From Nocardia sp. NBC_00416 (GTDB lineage: Bacteria; Actinomycetota; Actinomycetes; Mycobacteriales; Mycobacteriaceae), in contig NZ_CP107932.1 in the NCBI RefSeq assembly GCF_036032445.1, forward strand, positions 1,304,501-1,368,500: a stretch of 64,000 nt of DNA, in the 5' to 3' direction. Shown in pieces: positions 26,307-35,386 of this stretch. Each line of letters opens with the position of its first letter. Position 1 is the first letter of the stretch. The position numbers were made by a program, and so were the translations under genes. The notes beneath the pieces are model-generated. The model was not told where the DNA came from and ran no database searches. It saw nothing but the letters and a program-made list of their open reading frames with translations.

Positions 26307-26695
26307 TGTCGTCCGTATCTCGTGTATGCGCCGCAGTGCTTTTCGCCGGTCTGCTCACCGTCGGCTGCGCGTCCGGCGACCCGGAGCCGTCCGGAGCGGA
26401 CAGTGCGGGCGCGTCGCAGAGCGCGGAGGCCGTACTCGTCCCGGTGCGTATCGCCGGGGGCGTGGTGACCCCCACCGACGCCCGGTTCGAGGCTCGGGTG
26501 GGGCAGCCGATCGAGGTGATCGTCGACAGTGACGTCGACGACGAGCTGCACGTGCACGCCGAACCCGATCACAGTTTTGCGATCACCCCCGGGACGGGAG
26601 AGCGTTTCCGTTTCACCGTCGACGTACCCGGCCGGGTGGAGATCGAACTGCATCGCGCCGACCGGACGGTGGCGACCCTGCTCGTCCGCGAATGA
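26306..26695 (+). CDS. Cupredoxin-like lipoprotein with HxH motif
   Basis: This 129-residue protein has a lipobox LTVGC (Cys21), a Ser/Ala-rich linker and a beta-sandwich domain from about residue 45: VRIAGGVVTP, QPIEVIVDSDVDDELHVHA, DHSF, FTVDVPGRVEIELH. This is the cupredoxin pattern, but no Cys ligand is present in the mature domain; HVH and the following DH are the likely metal ligands. It is exported and anchored, and coupled at both ends (TGATG and ATGA) to its neighbours. Confidence 0.8.
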   Translation: MSSVSRVCAAVLFAGLLTVGCASGDPEPSGADSAGASQSAEAVLVPVRIAGGVVTPTDARFEARVGQPIEVIVDSDVDDELHVHAEPDHSFAITPGTGERFRFTVDVPGRVEIELHRADRTVATLLVRE

Positions 26696-28023
26696 CGCTG
26701 CTCGCACACGGACTGGGCGGTGCGGCCGATCTGCCGATCCCGCTGACCTATGCGCTGATCGGCGCGGCGTGGGCGCTCACCTTCTCGTTCGCCGTGATCG
26801 CGTTCGCCTGGCGCGAACCTCGACTGGACCCGGACTCGCCCGGGGTCGCGTTGCCCGCGGCGGTGCGGTCGGTCGTCGACGCACCCGGTGTGCGCGCGGG
26901 GATCTCGGGGCTCGGTGTGGCCGTGTTCCTCTTCGTGCTGGCGATCGGGGCGTTCGGATCGTCCGATCCGGCCCGCAATCCCGTCCCGGGTGTCGTCTAT
27001 GTCTATGTGTGGGTCGGCGTTGCGGTCGTCTCGCTCGTCGCCGGTCCGGTGTGGAAGACGATGTCCCCGGCGCGCGGGGTTCATCGCGTGTACTGCGCCG
27101 TGCGGCGGCGGTCGCCCGCGACCGGTCTGCTGCGGTATCCCGCGGCGTGGGGGCGGTGGCCGGCGGCGTGGGGGCTGTTCACCTTCGTGTGGCTCGAACT
27201 CGCTTCGCCCGCTCCCGGCTCGGTGACCGCCGTGACCCTGTGGCTGACCGGCTATTTGGTGGTCACCGTCGCCGGGCTGATCGTCTACGGCACCGACTGG
27301 GCCGAACATGCGGATCCGCTCGAGGTGTACAGCAGTCTGCTCGGACGGTTGAGCGCGCTCGGCCGCGGCGCGGGTGGCGCGCTCGTGGTGCGTTCGCCGC
27401 TGGCGAATCTCGCCGGGACTCCGGTGGGTGCGGGTGCGGTGGCGGTCGCCGCGACGCTACTCGGTTCCACCGCGTTCGACAGTTTTTCGCTGTTCCCGCG
27501 GTGGCGCGGCCTGGTGGCGGACGCGGCCGGTGCGGGAGTATCCCCGACGCTGGTGCGCACCCTCGGTCTGCTGCTGTTCATCACTGTGGTCGGCGTGGCC
27601 TTCCGGCTCGCCGCCGCAGCCACCGGCGGGCTTCCGCGCGCCGAACGCGCGCTCCTGCCCACTCGGCTCTCCTACACGCTGACCCCGATCATCGCCGGCT
27701 ATGTGCTCGCGCACTATCTGACTTTTCTGGTCGAGAAGGGACAGGCGACGGTGATCCTGTTCGCCGACCCGTTCGGGGCCGGGTGGAATCTGTTCGGACT
27801 GGCTGACCGCGAGGTCGCCTACCTGCTGTCCGCGAATCCGGCGGTGCTGGGGACGATCAAGGTGCTAGCGGTCGTGTCCGGGCATATCCTCGGTGTCGCC
27901 GCCGCCCACGATCGCTGCCTGCGACTGCTCCCACCGGCGCATCGGCTCACCGGGCAGCTCGCGCTCATGTTGCTCATGGTCGGGTTCACCTTCACCGGGC
28001 TCTATCTGCTCTTCGATGCCTAG
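26692..28023 (+). CDS. Multi-pass membrane protein, conserved in cupredoxin-linked clusters
   Basis: This 443-residue protein begins LLAHGLGGAADLPIPL and has about ten or more membrane spans. Conserved-looking polar residues within the hydrophobic part include H in VLAHYLTFLVEKGQ, DPFGAGWNLFG and H in VVSGHILGVAAAHDR, which could bind metal or heme. The AHGLGG-x2-DLPIP start recurs in actinobacterial membrane proteins next to small cupredoxin-like genes, from memory and unverified. It overlaps the lipoprotein gene by ATGA, so all four genes form one unit. Confidence 0.75.
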   Translation: MTLLAHGLGGAADLPIPLTYALIGAAWALTFSFAVIAFAWREPRLDPDSPGVALPAAVRSVVDAPGVRAGISGLGVAVFLFVLAIGAFGSSDPARNPVPGVVYVYVWVGVAVVSLVAGPVWKTMSPARGVHRVYCAVRRRSPATGLLRYPAAWGRWPAAWGLFTFVWLELASPAPGSVTAVTLWLTGYLVVTVAGLIVYGTDWAEHADPLEVYSSLLGRLSALGRGAGGALVVRSPLANLAGTPVGAGAVAVAATLLGSTAFDSFSLFPRWRGLVADAAGAGVSPTLVRTLGLLLFITVVGVAFRLAAAATGGLPRAERALLPTRLSYTLTPIIAGYVLAHYLTFLVEKGQATVILFADPFGAGWNLFGLADREVAYLLSANPAVLGTIKVLAVVSGHILGVAAAHDRCLRLLPPAHRLTGQLALMLLMVGFTFTGLYLLFDA

Positions 28024-28190
28024 CCCCGGGGGTCGGCGTCGGGACGGTCAACGCCTGCCGGACAGCGCCGTCGCGCCCCGGGCCGGCCGCCCGCGGGACA
28101 GCCGAGTCGATATCGCGTTGCCGGCGGCCGCCGCGCGGCTGATCGTCGAACGCGGTTACGGCGCGCTCACACTCCAGGCAGTCGGTCAGG
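28016..28190 (+). pseudogene. Truncated TetR-family regulator (N-terminal fragment)
   Basis: Starting at ATG 28016, overlapping the upstream stop, the frame reads RAGRPRDSRVDIALPAAAAR and RLIVERGYGALTLQAV, the first helices of a TetR DNA-binding domain. The recognition helix and everything after it are missing: at about 28185 the sequence becomes the antisense of the PadR gene's 3' end. The fragment cannot bind DNA. A deletion that joined this gene to the PadR gene explains it. Confidence 0.75.
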
Positions 28191-28719
28191 GTTTGCCGAT
28201 ACTGGCCAAAACCTTCTCGTGCCACGCGATTTCGGTGTGGATGCGCATCCGGGCGTGGTCCACGATGAGATCATCGGCGACGCTCTGGTCCGGCCATCGC
28301 CGATCCGACTGGTGTTCGATTCGGGAACTCAGCGCCCGCAGTGCCGCGATCCGATCCTCCAGGTAGCCGCGCAGCAACTCCGTGTCGAGATCGTCGCCGA
28401 CGGCCAGGGCGAGGTCGACCGGATCGGGTCGGATACCGACCTCGGTGAACGCCTCGTCGCGTAACGCCCGTAGTTCCCGCACTCCCTCGTCGGTGATCTG
28501 GTAGATGGTGCGCGCCGGTAGCGCGCCCTTCTGTTCGGTCCGCAGCGGGCGTATCAGTCCCTCGCTCTCCATGCGATGCAGTGCGCCGTACAGCGATCCC
28601 GGCTTCACTCTGGACCACAGGTCGGCGCGGTCCAGTCGTGCGTCGCGGCGCAACTGATGACCGTGCATGGGGCCCCGGCGGGCCAGCGCGGCCAGGACGA
28701 ACAACCGGGTTTCGTTCAC
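28186..28719 (-). CDS. PadR-family transcriptional regulator
   Basis: This 177-residue regulator has the PadR winged helix ([20 protein letters not shown], then [16 protein letters not shown] and the YQITDEG wing) and a C-terminal helical dimerisation region. It starts at GTG and is divergent from the deformylase gene, with only 46 bases between the two starts. A 20-bp dyad in that gap is the likely operator. Its 3' end abuts a truncated TetR gene, so its last residues may derive from the junction. Confidence 0.9.
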   Translation of the reverse strand: MNETRLFVLAALARRGPMHGHQLRRDARLDRADLWSRVKPGSLYGALHRMESEGLIRPLRTEQKGALPARTIYQITDEGVRELRALRDEAFTEVGIRPDPVDLALAVGDDLDTELLRGYLEDRIAALRALSSRIEHQSDRRWPDQSVADDLIVDHARMRIHTEIAWHEKVLASIGKP

Positions 28720-28736
28720 TCGCTCAGTCTTACACG

Positions 28737-28756
28737 ACTACTCGCTTTTGAGTAGT
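28737..28756. promoter_or_regulatory. PadR operator candidate
   Basis: ACTACTC and GAGTAGT form a perfect 7-bp inverted repeat around GCTTTT. It lies between the divergent PadR and deformylase starts, 17 bases from the first and 9 from the second. Confidence 0.6.
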
Positions 28757-28765
28757 CTGGCCCGT

Positions 28766-29338
28766 ATGACAGTTCGACCGATCCTGATCGCCGGCGACCC
28801 GCGATTGGCCGCACCCGCGATTCCGGTGACCGTTTTCGACGACGAGCTCGCCGCCCTCGTCGCAGATCTCTTCGAGACCAACACCGCGGCCCACGGTGCC
28901 GGGCTGGCGGCCAACCAGATCGGCGACCCGCGTGCCGTTTTCGTCTACGACCTCACCGACTCCGGCACGCGGTACCGCGGTCACATCGTGAACCCCGTAC
29001 TGAAGACCTCCGAGATCCCGGAGACGATGCCCGACCCCGACGACGATCTGGAAGGCTGCCTGTCGGTTCCGGGAGAATGGTTCCCCACCGGCCGCGCACA
29101 CCGGGCCGAGGTCACCGGCGTCGATATGACCGGGAACCCCGTCACGGTGGAGGCGACGGGATACCTCGCCCGCTGTCTGCAGCACGAGGCCGACCACCTC
29201 GCTGGAATCCTCTACCTGTCCAGACTTCTCGGCCGGAACCGGCGGGACGCGCGGAAGATGCTCAAAGAGCGGGGCTGGACCCGGCCCGGCGACAGCTGGC
29301 TCCCGGGGGCCGGAGAGGGCCCTGCCGCCGGAGCGTGA
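28766..29338 (+). CDS. def: Peptide deformylase
   Basis: This 190-residue metalloenzyme removes the N-formyl group from nascent proteins. All three family motifs are present: [17 protein letters not shown] (the Cys metal ligand) and HEADHL (two His ligands and catalytic Glu). The ATG at 28766 sits ten bases beyond the PadR-type palindrome, so expression may respond to PadR. Being near a regulator rather than fmt suggests a second deformylase rather than the housekeeping one. Confidence 0.93.
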   Translation: MTVRPILIAGDPRLAAPAIPVTVFDDELAALVADLFETNTAAHGAGLAANQIGDPRAVFVYDLTDSGTRYRGHIVNPVLKTSEIPETMPDPDDDLEGCLSVPGEWFPTGRAHRAEVTGVDMTGNPVTVEATGYLARCLQHEADHLAGILYLSRLLGRNRRDARKMLKERGWTRPGDSWLPGAGEGPAAGA

Positions 29339-29344
29339 CGGTTC

Positions 29345-30586
29345 TCAGCGCGGCGGCCGGCTCATATCCCGGTTCATCGTCGGTAGTTCGATACTGATCG
29401 GCATCCGCAGTTCGGCCAGATACCACAGGGCGAACTGGCGCAGGAATTCGTCGAAGAGCCAGTACGCCTCCTGGGTCGGTGGTGCGATGGTGAGGACGCC
29501 TTCGCGCACGGCGATGAAAGGTCCCCAGCTCACCCGCAGCAGCGGATCCCAGACCGGTTCGCGGGCGATGGCCAGCCCGTCGGCGATCTCGTCCCCGAGC
29601 AGGAACCGGGTGAAGGCGCCGAGAACGCCTTTGCTGAGGATGGCGAGGTCGAGGTTGAACCCCAGTCGCAGCAGCCGGTCGGCCAGCTTCGCGCCCTCCG
29701 GGGTGGGCGCGATGATCGGGTCCAGAACCTGGGCCGCTTGAGAATTCGCCTGGTCCCAGGAATTGGGAATGTATTCGTCGCGGACGCCGAGCATATGCGC
29801 GGCCACCTGCCAGGAATGCAGAAAAGCGTCCGACTCGTGCGCCGGGATCGGCACCTTCCATGCCGTCAGGTGGCGCATGACGGTGGTGGGCAGGCTGTGC
29901 CAGGTCACCATGATGTCGTTCTGGCTGATCGGGATGTCCTCATCGGCCGAGTGGACCCAGTGCGGCGACTGTGGCAGCAGATGCCGAACGGCCGCGTGTA
30001 CCAGCCTGGTTTTGACACAGGTCACGACCATCTGCCCGTCGGGTCCGTAGGCGTTGGCGCTGCCGATGTCGTAGCCGAGTTTGGCGGTCTTGGAGATGCG
30101 GTCCTTCAGATCGTGGCCGCCCTTGGAGTAGTAGACCGCGCGCGCTTCCTTCGGGATGACGGTGCTCATCATGCCGCTGGCCAGCCCGTACAGCACCCCG
30201 AGGTACAGGCCGCGCTTCTTGTTGAAATCCACCGCGGTCGCCAGTTTGCCCGGATCGGTCCACTGCGGCAACTGCCTGGCGTACTCCATGAAATCTCGCA
30301 GATCCGTGGGCAGGCCGGCCGGCAACGGCTGACCGTTGCGGGTCCAGGTGCGCAGCAGATCGTTGACCCGGGGCGCCTCGCCTCGATCGAGCAGTGAGGC
30401 GACCAGCTCGTCGGCTTCGGGATCCCACACTCCCAGCGGATCGACACCGGCCCCGTCACCCGCCACCGAGCCTTGTGGCGACCACGACCACGGTTCGGCT
30501 CGTGCGGGGGTGACCATGGCCAGCGCGCCGAACGCGCCCAATGCCCCGCCCGCCAGCAATGCGTTGCGCCTGCTGAGTTCGTCCAT
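29345..30586 (-). CDS. lcp: Latex-clearing protein (Lcp), rubber oxygenase
   Basis: This 413-residue secreted b-type heme dioxygenase cleaves cis-1,4-polyisoprene. The N-terminus LSRRNALLAGGALGAFGALA is a Tat signal. The mature part begins PWSWSPQGSVAG. KTRLVHAAVRHLLPQSPHW, VTWHSLPTTVMR and EYIPNSWDQANSQ are close to actinobacterial Lcp sequences and include the His/Arg/Thr residues around the heme. ATG 30586 has GAGGAG upstream; the frame extends to 30661 without support. No lcpR-type regulator is adjacent. Confidence 0.88.
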   Translation of the reverse strand: MDELSRRNALLAGGALGAFGALAMVTPARAEPWSWSPQGSVAGDGAGVDPLGVWDPEADELVASLLDRGEAPRVNDLLRTWTRNGQPLPAGLPTDLRDFMEYARQLPQWTDPGKLATAVDFNKKRGLYLGVLYGLASGMMSTVIPKEARAVYYSKGGHDLKDRISKTAKLGYDIGSANAYGPDGQMVVTCVKTRLVHAAVRHLLPQSPHWVHSADEDIPISQNDIMVTWHSLPTTVMRHLTAWKVPIPAHESDAFLHSWQVAAHMLGVRDEYIPNSWDQANSQAAQVLDPIIAPTPEGAKLADRLLRLGFNLDLAILSKGVLGAFTRFLLGDEIADGLAIAREPVWDPLLRVSWGPFIAVREGVLTIAPPTQEAYWLFDEFLRQFALWYLAELRMPISIELPTMNRDMSRPPR

Positions 30587-31775
30587 GTCGCTACTCCTCG
30601 TCGAGTTCGGACACCCCCACGTCGGTGCGCGAAGCGCGCCGTGATCAGTGGAAGAATACATATTAACTTAGCAAGGAGTGTGGGACGGTGTCGCCGATTT
30701 CCTGCAATTGCCGGTGTTGGATATTCTTCTGGCTCACGTCGGAGTGATTGACCTCGATAAATCGTCTGGAGCTGCGTAAATGGGCATAACGCTGCGGCCC
30801 GTACTCGATCGGTCGGGCTCTTCCGTTGCGGTACGGAAGTGCTGAACCGACCGAATCTGCGGAGGAATGGTTGATAACTACAGGTCACTGGCTCAGACGG
30901 TTGGCGCGAACTCGGACGGTTGGCGCGAGTCGGTCGACGACGACGCGCGTACGCATGGTCTGCGTCCGTCCGGCCAGAGTTGCCGGCGCGACAGGTCAGA
31001 GGTCGCATGCCGGGCGCGAAGCGGAATCGCGGCGAAGGATGCAGCGGGCGAGGCCGATGGCCGAGGAGATGGGTGCTGACCGTGAGAACGGGAGAGAGCG
31101 AATCGAGAATCGGGCGAATGGGAAGGGGTGCGCGTGTTCAGCGCATCCGCGCGCCCGAGATCGCAGTCCGTCGGTGGGGCCCGGGCCGCCGACGCATCGG
31201 TGGGCGGCACCGGGGTGCGGACAGTGTCGTCGGAGACGGATACGCGTACCGCGAGTCCATCACGTCGCGTCTCGTTTATCCTGCATGCGCTGATGTTTGG
31301 GTGTGCGCTGGTACTGCTTGCCCGACCGGACGGGCCGGGCCGCACTGGATCTGCGGAGTTCGTGGCGGCGGCGCCAACCGGTCAGGTCCGGGCGCTCGGG
31401 TTTCTTCGTATCACTCATGGGTTCGTGCCTCGGTTCGTCGGTTCGAGCGCTCGTGGGTGGTCAGCCGCGCTCGTCGGGGGCTGCTGCGTAGATCGGTCAT
31501 GGTGACCACAGTCGCCTTTCTCGGTGCGTCGGGTCCACTGGTTTTCGGGCGCCTGGTTTTCGGGCATCGGTGCCGGCGTGGGCGTGGAGCTGTCGATCCG
31601 GGGCGAGCGGCGACGCTTTCAGTGGGACCGGAGTCCGCCGACTCGGTGGCCTGTGCGTCGGGCTTGCTCGCCTCGGGCGCGTTCGCGTACTACGTTCGGA
31701 AAAGTGCTTCAGCGGTAGTTCGATCGAACGCTACGGTGCCCGGGAATGTTCCGGTGTGCCGGGACAAGGACGGCT
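30587..31775. other. Long region without a convincing gene
   Basis: This 1.2-kb stretch separates lcp from the enoyl-CoA hydratase gene. Its start is AT-rich (30650-30790), suiting the lcp promoter. Two imperfect direct copies of ACGGTTGGCGCGA lie near 30897 and 30916. Possible ORFs (30867-31079; 31134-31505, which has GGAAGG upstream and one hydrophobic stretch) lack family resemblance and strong codon bias. It may be degraded coding DNA. Confidence 0.5.
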
Positions 31776-32555
31776 ATGACCACCGAACCGGTACGGATCG
31801 AACGCGACGGCCCGGTCTTCACCGTGATCCTCTCGCGGCCGCAGGCGCGCAACGCCGTCGACGGCCCCACGGGCGACGCGCTGTTCGCGGCGTTCACCGA
31901 ATTCGACAACGACGACACGGCGTCGGTGGCGGTGCTGTGGGGTGAAGGCGGGACCTTCTGCGCCGGTGCCGATCTCAAGGCGTTCGGCACCGACCGCGCC
32001 AATCCGCTGTCGGCCGAGGGTCGCGGTCCCATGGGCCCGACCCGCATGCAATTGAGCAAACCCGTGGTCGCCGCGGTCGCCGGGCACGCCGTCGCCGGCG
32101 GTCTCGAATTGGCGATCTGGTGTGATCTGCGCGTGGCCGCCGAGGACGCGGTGTTCGGCGTGTTCTGCCGCCGCTGGGGAGTGCCCCTCATCGACGGCGG
32201 CACCGTCCGGCTGCCCCGGTTGATCGGCACCGGCCAGGCGATGGACATGGTGCTCACGGGGCGTCCGGTCGAGGCCGCCGAGGCGCTCAGGATGGGGTTG
32301 GCCAACCGCGTCGTGCCCACCGGCCAGGAGCGGCAGGCCGCCGAACAGATCGCCGCCGAGATCGCTCGCTTCCCGCAGACCTGCGCCCGGCACGACCGCC
32401 TCTCGGTCCTACAGCAGCACGGTATGTCCGAAGAAGGCGCGCTGGCCAACGAATGGGAGCACGGGGTGGCATCGTTCACCGCCGAGGCCGTCGAAGGCGC
32501 TCGGCGATTCGCCGAAGGAGCCGGCCGTGGGGGTTCGTTCACCGGCCTCGGATAA
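31776..32555 (+). CDS. Enoyl-CoA hydratase/isomerase (crotonase) family
   Basis: This 259-residue enzyme has the crotonase pattern: RPQARNAVDG, GEGGTFCAGADLKAFG for the CoA oxyanion hole, and HAVAGGLELAIWCDLRVA for the second one. The position of the first catalytic Glu holds a different pattern (RRWGVPLIDGG), as in many crotonase relatives that are not classical hydratases. It is cytoplasmic. AAGGA lies seven bases before the ATG at 31776. Confidence 0.9.
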   Translation: MTTEPVRIERDGPVFTVILSRPQARNAVDGPTGDALFAAFTEFDNDDTASVAVLWGEGGTFCAGADLKAFGTDRANPLSAEGRGPMGPTRMQLSKPVVAAVAGHAVAGGLELAIWCDLRVAAEDAVFGVFCRRWGVPLIDGGTVRLPRLIGTGQAMDMVLTGRPVEAAEALRMGLANRVVPTGQERQAAEQIAAEIARFPQTCARHDRLSVLQQHGMSEEGALANEWEHGVASFTAEAVEGARRFAEGAGRGGSFTGLG

Positions 32556-32662
32556 CCGGGTCACCGTGCGGACGGGCACGGTCCCGGCGGAGCCGACTCG
32601 CCTCGAAGGCGTGTCCGGCACAGCTCGCGAATCCGCCGGGGCGGGGTGGATAGGGTGTCGGA

Positions 32663-33586
32663 ATGGAACTCGGGGTCGTGCGCAAGTCCCATCTCGGCGG
32701 AGTCCTGACGGTCCTCATGTGCCTCTCGGTCACCGTCGGCGGTCCGATCGCGTCCGCGCAACCGGACACCGCCCAGCGGTATGTCGCGCTGGGCAGCTCC
32801 TACGCGTCCGGTCCCGGTATCGAACCGATGGAGGACCGGGGTTGTATGCGTTCGGCCGGCAACTACCCGCATCGCCTGGCCGCCGGCCTGGGCCTGGAAC
32901 TCGTCGATGCCACATGTGCCGGCGCGACGACCGCCGATGTCCTCCTCGGGCGACAGCAGCAGGTGCCCGGCGGTGGGACCGTGGCGGCCCCGCAGGTCGA
33001 CTCGGTCACACCGGATACGACACTGGTCACCGTCAGTATCGGCGGCAACGACCTCGGCCTGATCGGCGGAATGTTGGGACGCAGTTGCGGACCTCTCCTC
33101 GCGCCGAACGATCCCGCGGTCGCGGCGACGGCCTCCCGGGCGTGCGCCACCGCGCTGGGAGCGGCGAACCCGCCGGCACCCGCTGATTTCGCCGCCGTAC
33201 AACAGTCGATGGTCGATATCGTCGGCGCCGTCCGGGCCCGGGCGCCGCGGGCGCGGGTGCTGCTCGTCGAGTATCTTCCCGTGCTCGATCCCACGGCATC
33301 CACGTGTCCGGATGTGCCTCTTGCTCCGGCCGACGCCGTCGCCGCGCGGCATACCTACGACGGGCTGATCGCCGCCACCCGCGCTGCCGCGGCGGCCGCC
33401 GGAGCCGTCAGCGTGGCGGTGCCCGGCGCCGAAACGCACACGGCCTGCGCCGCGGCTCCGTGGGTGAACGGTCTCCGCGATCCGCTGACCACAGGTGATC
33501 CGGCCGCCGTCGCTGGTGCCTATCACCCGAACTCGGCTGGTATGGCGGCCACCGCCGACCGTTCGTTGCAGCTCCTCGGCTCCTGA
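32663..33586 (+). CDS. Secreted SGNH/GDSL hydrolase
   Basis: This 307-residue esterase has a signal peptide ending near residue 32 (PIASAQ). Block I reads ALGSSYASG with Ser46 as nucleophile, block III is GGND at 127-130, and the catalytic Asp/His pair is in GDPAAVAGAYHPNSAGM near the C-terminus. Several Cys pairs suggest disulfides outside the cell. This type acts on lipid or acyl esters. It is convergent with a secreted lipase gene. Confidence 0.9.
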   Translation: MELGVVRKSHLGGVLTVLMCLSVTVGGPIASAQPDTAQRYVALGSSYASGPGIEPMEDRGCMRSAGNYPHRLAAGLGLELVDATCAGATTADVLLGRQQQVPGGGTVAAPQVDSVTPDTTLVTVSIGGNDLGLIGGMLGRSCGPLLAPNDPAVAATASRACATALGAANPPAPADFAAVQQSMVDIVGAVRARAPRARVLLVEYLPVLDPTASTCPDVPLAPADAVAARHTYDGLIAATRAAAAAAGAVSVAVPGAETHTACAAAPWVNGLRDPLTTGDPAAVAGAYHPNSAGMAATADRSLQLLGS

Positions 33587-33626
33587 GCTCCCGCGGTCGT
33601 CGATACGCGTTCGGGCCGTGCGTATC

Positions 33627-34964
33627 TCAGTCGAAGGTGCAACCGGACACCGGTTTGCCGGCAAGGCGATCGAGTAGATAGGTGATCGCGTTGTCGGGGC
33701 CGAAACCGTCGATGATCTCCGGACCGAAATGGTTCGGGATGGTGGTTCCGGGCAGTATCGGCGGCAGTTCGTTGGATCGGAAGGTGACCGTCGCGCCCTG
33801 GGCGCACCAGTCGTCGGCCAGCTGTCGCGCCTGGCCGTAGGGGACGGTGTCGTCGTTGCGGCCGCTGGTGATCAGCACCGGTGCGGCCGGGGTCAGGTTG
33901 CCGACCTTCATCTCGGCCAGGGCAGGCGCAGCTTCGGGGATCGCCTGCAGATGGGCACTGAGCGGGCGACCGTCGTTGGTCAGCGATTCGGTCTTCAGGA
34001 ATGGGTAGTGGGTCATGACATCACCGATGCAGGCATCGCTCAGCGCCGCCAGCGTGTCGCGTCCGGCTTGATTGGTCACCCGGCCGACCGCCCTCTCCAG
34101 ATCGGGATAGCGCGCCAGCAGTCCGTTGACGGCGAAGCCGATGGCGCCGCCGATGAGCGCCCCGTCGATCCGCTCCAGGATCGCGGCCAGATCCGCCACC
34201 GGTCCGCCCGCCCAGGTGCCTTTGAGGTTCAGTTCCGGTGCGTACCGGGGCTGCATCTCCGCGGCCGCGGCGGTGGCCCCGCCGCCCTGGGAGTACCCCC
34301 ACAACACCAGCGGGGTCTCGGGGCCGACACCGGCGAGGTTGTTGGCGGCCCGGGCTCCGTCGAGGACCGCGTGCGCCTGCTCGATGCGATTCGCGTAGGT
34401 GTGGATGCCGGGGGTGCCCAGACCGACGTAGTCGGTCACCAGGACGCGGGCACCGAGCCTGCTCCACACCGCTGACGACGGGAGTTCCTGGTTCGCCGAC
34501 AGCGACGGCGAGGGATCGGTGGTGACGGTGATCCCTGTCGAGAACGCCTTCGACATTGCGCAGCGGTCGCCCTGCCCGGAAGTTCCGGGTCCGATGACCA
34601 CGGTGGGTCGCGGCCCGGCCCCCAGCCACGGCCCGGCGGCGTCTATGTAGGTCCCGGTGACCGCGACCGTCGATCCGTCCTGCAGCCGGGTGGTGTACAT
34701 GATGTGGTCGGCCTTGCCGGGCCAGCCCTGGTCGGAGGGCAGGGTGGCGAGCAGCGACATCGGCTGGGTCCGGATGACCGCCCCGGGCGCGGCGGGGATC
34801 TGATCGGGCGGGGCGTAGAAGTCCTCGGGGGCGGCCGCCGCCCGCGGCGAGTCCGTGGCCACCACGGCCACCCCGGTGATGCAGACCAGGGCCACCGCTG
34901 CCGCGATGATCCGCCCGGCCGAACCGCGCAGTACCGGCCGGGACGGCCGACGCTTTCCGAACAT
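33627..34964 (-). CDS. Secreted lipase (LIP family, alpha/beta hydrolase)
   Basis: This 445-residue protein has an N-terminal signal anchor (RIIAAAVALVCITGVAVVA) and the secretory-lipase layout: DFYAPPDQIPAAPGAVIRTQ at the start of the mature region, the nucleophile elbow GYSQGGGA, a D in SGRNDDTVPYGQAR and a His in PNHFGPEI. It should hydrolyse triacylglycerols or esters outside the cell. ATG 34964 has GGAGA upstream; the frame extends to 35129 without support. Confidence 0.9.
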   Translation of the reverse strand: MFGKRRPSRPVLRGSAGRIIAAAVALVCITGVAVVATDSPRAAAAPEDFYAPPDQIPAAPGAVIRTQPMSLLATLPSDQGWPGKADHIMYTTRLQDGSTVAVTGTYIDAAGPWLGAGPRPTVVIGPGTSGQGDRCAMSKAFSTGITVTTDPSPSLSANQELPSSAVWSRLGARVLVTDYVGLGTPGIHTYANRIEQAHAVLDGARAANNLAGVGPETPLVLWGYSQGGGATAAAAEMQPRYAPELNLKGTWAGGPVADLAAILERIDGALIGGAIGFAVNGLLARYPDLERAVGRVTNQAGRDTLAALSDACIGDVMTHYPFLKTESLTNDGRPLSAHLQAIPEAAPALAEMKVGNLTPAAPVLITSGRNDDTVPYGQARQLADDWCAQGATVTFRSNELPPILPGTTIPNHFGPEIIDGFGPDNAITYLLDRLAGKPVSGCTFD

Positions 34965-35386
34965 CGATAGATCTCCATGCTGTCCGCCCCGGCACCGTTG
35001 TCCGAGCGCTGCGCACATCCACGGCACGCCGTGATCGACGCCGTGCATGTGACCTACTGGACAGTAACATGTTGCAGAAGTGCCGGATCGCGGTCGTGCG
35101 GGGGCTGTTACGGCCGCGTTGTTGTGCAACCGCTGCCGCCGAACGGCTCGCCGGTTCGGCGTTCGCCCGGGTTCACCGGTGGTCGGGTGTGCCCGAGGGT
35201 GGGTGTGCGAAACGGCTTGCGGTCGAGTGGATCCTGGGATCGGTTCCGAAGTTCAGGGCGCTGAACACTCTCTGAATACCTGGTGAAAGCCATATTTCGG
35301 CATTCTCCGGGCGTGTCGACCCATCCGAATCGCTGCGCGGATCCGAATGTGAAACGACAACATCTCTTTCAGGTGAAAGGTGATAG
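34965..35386. other. Intergenic region between divergent secreted-protein genes
   Basis: No gene is supported. It carries the divergent promoters of the lipase and the glycine-zipper protein, and a short dyad, GTTCAG-GGCG-CTGAAC, at 35251-35266. Confidence 0.5.

Noticed and set aside
30671..30750. A 19-codon Cys-containing leader ORF after AAGGAG
   Set aside because: It precedes no sulfur or cysteine gene on the same strand and may be chance.
30867..31079. A 70-codon ORF after GGAGG
   Set aside because: The ribosome site abuts the ATG too closely and codon third positions are not GC-rich as in real neighbours.
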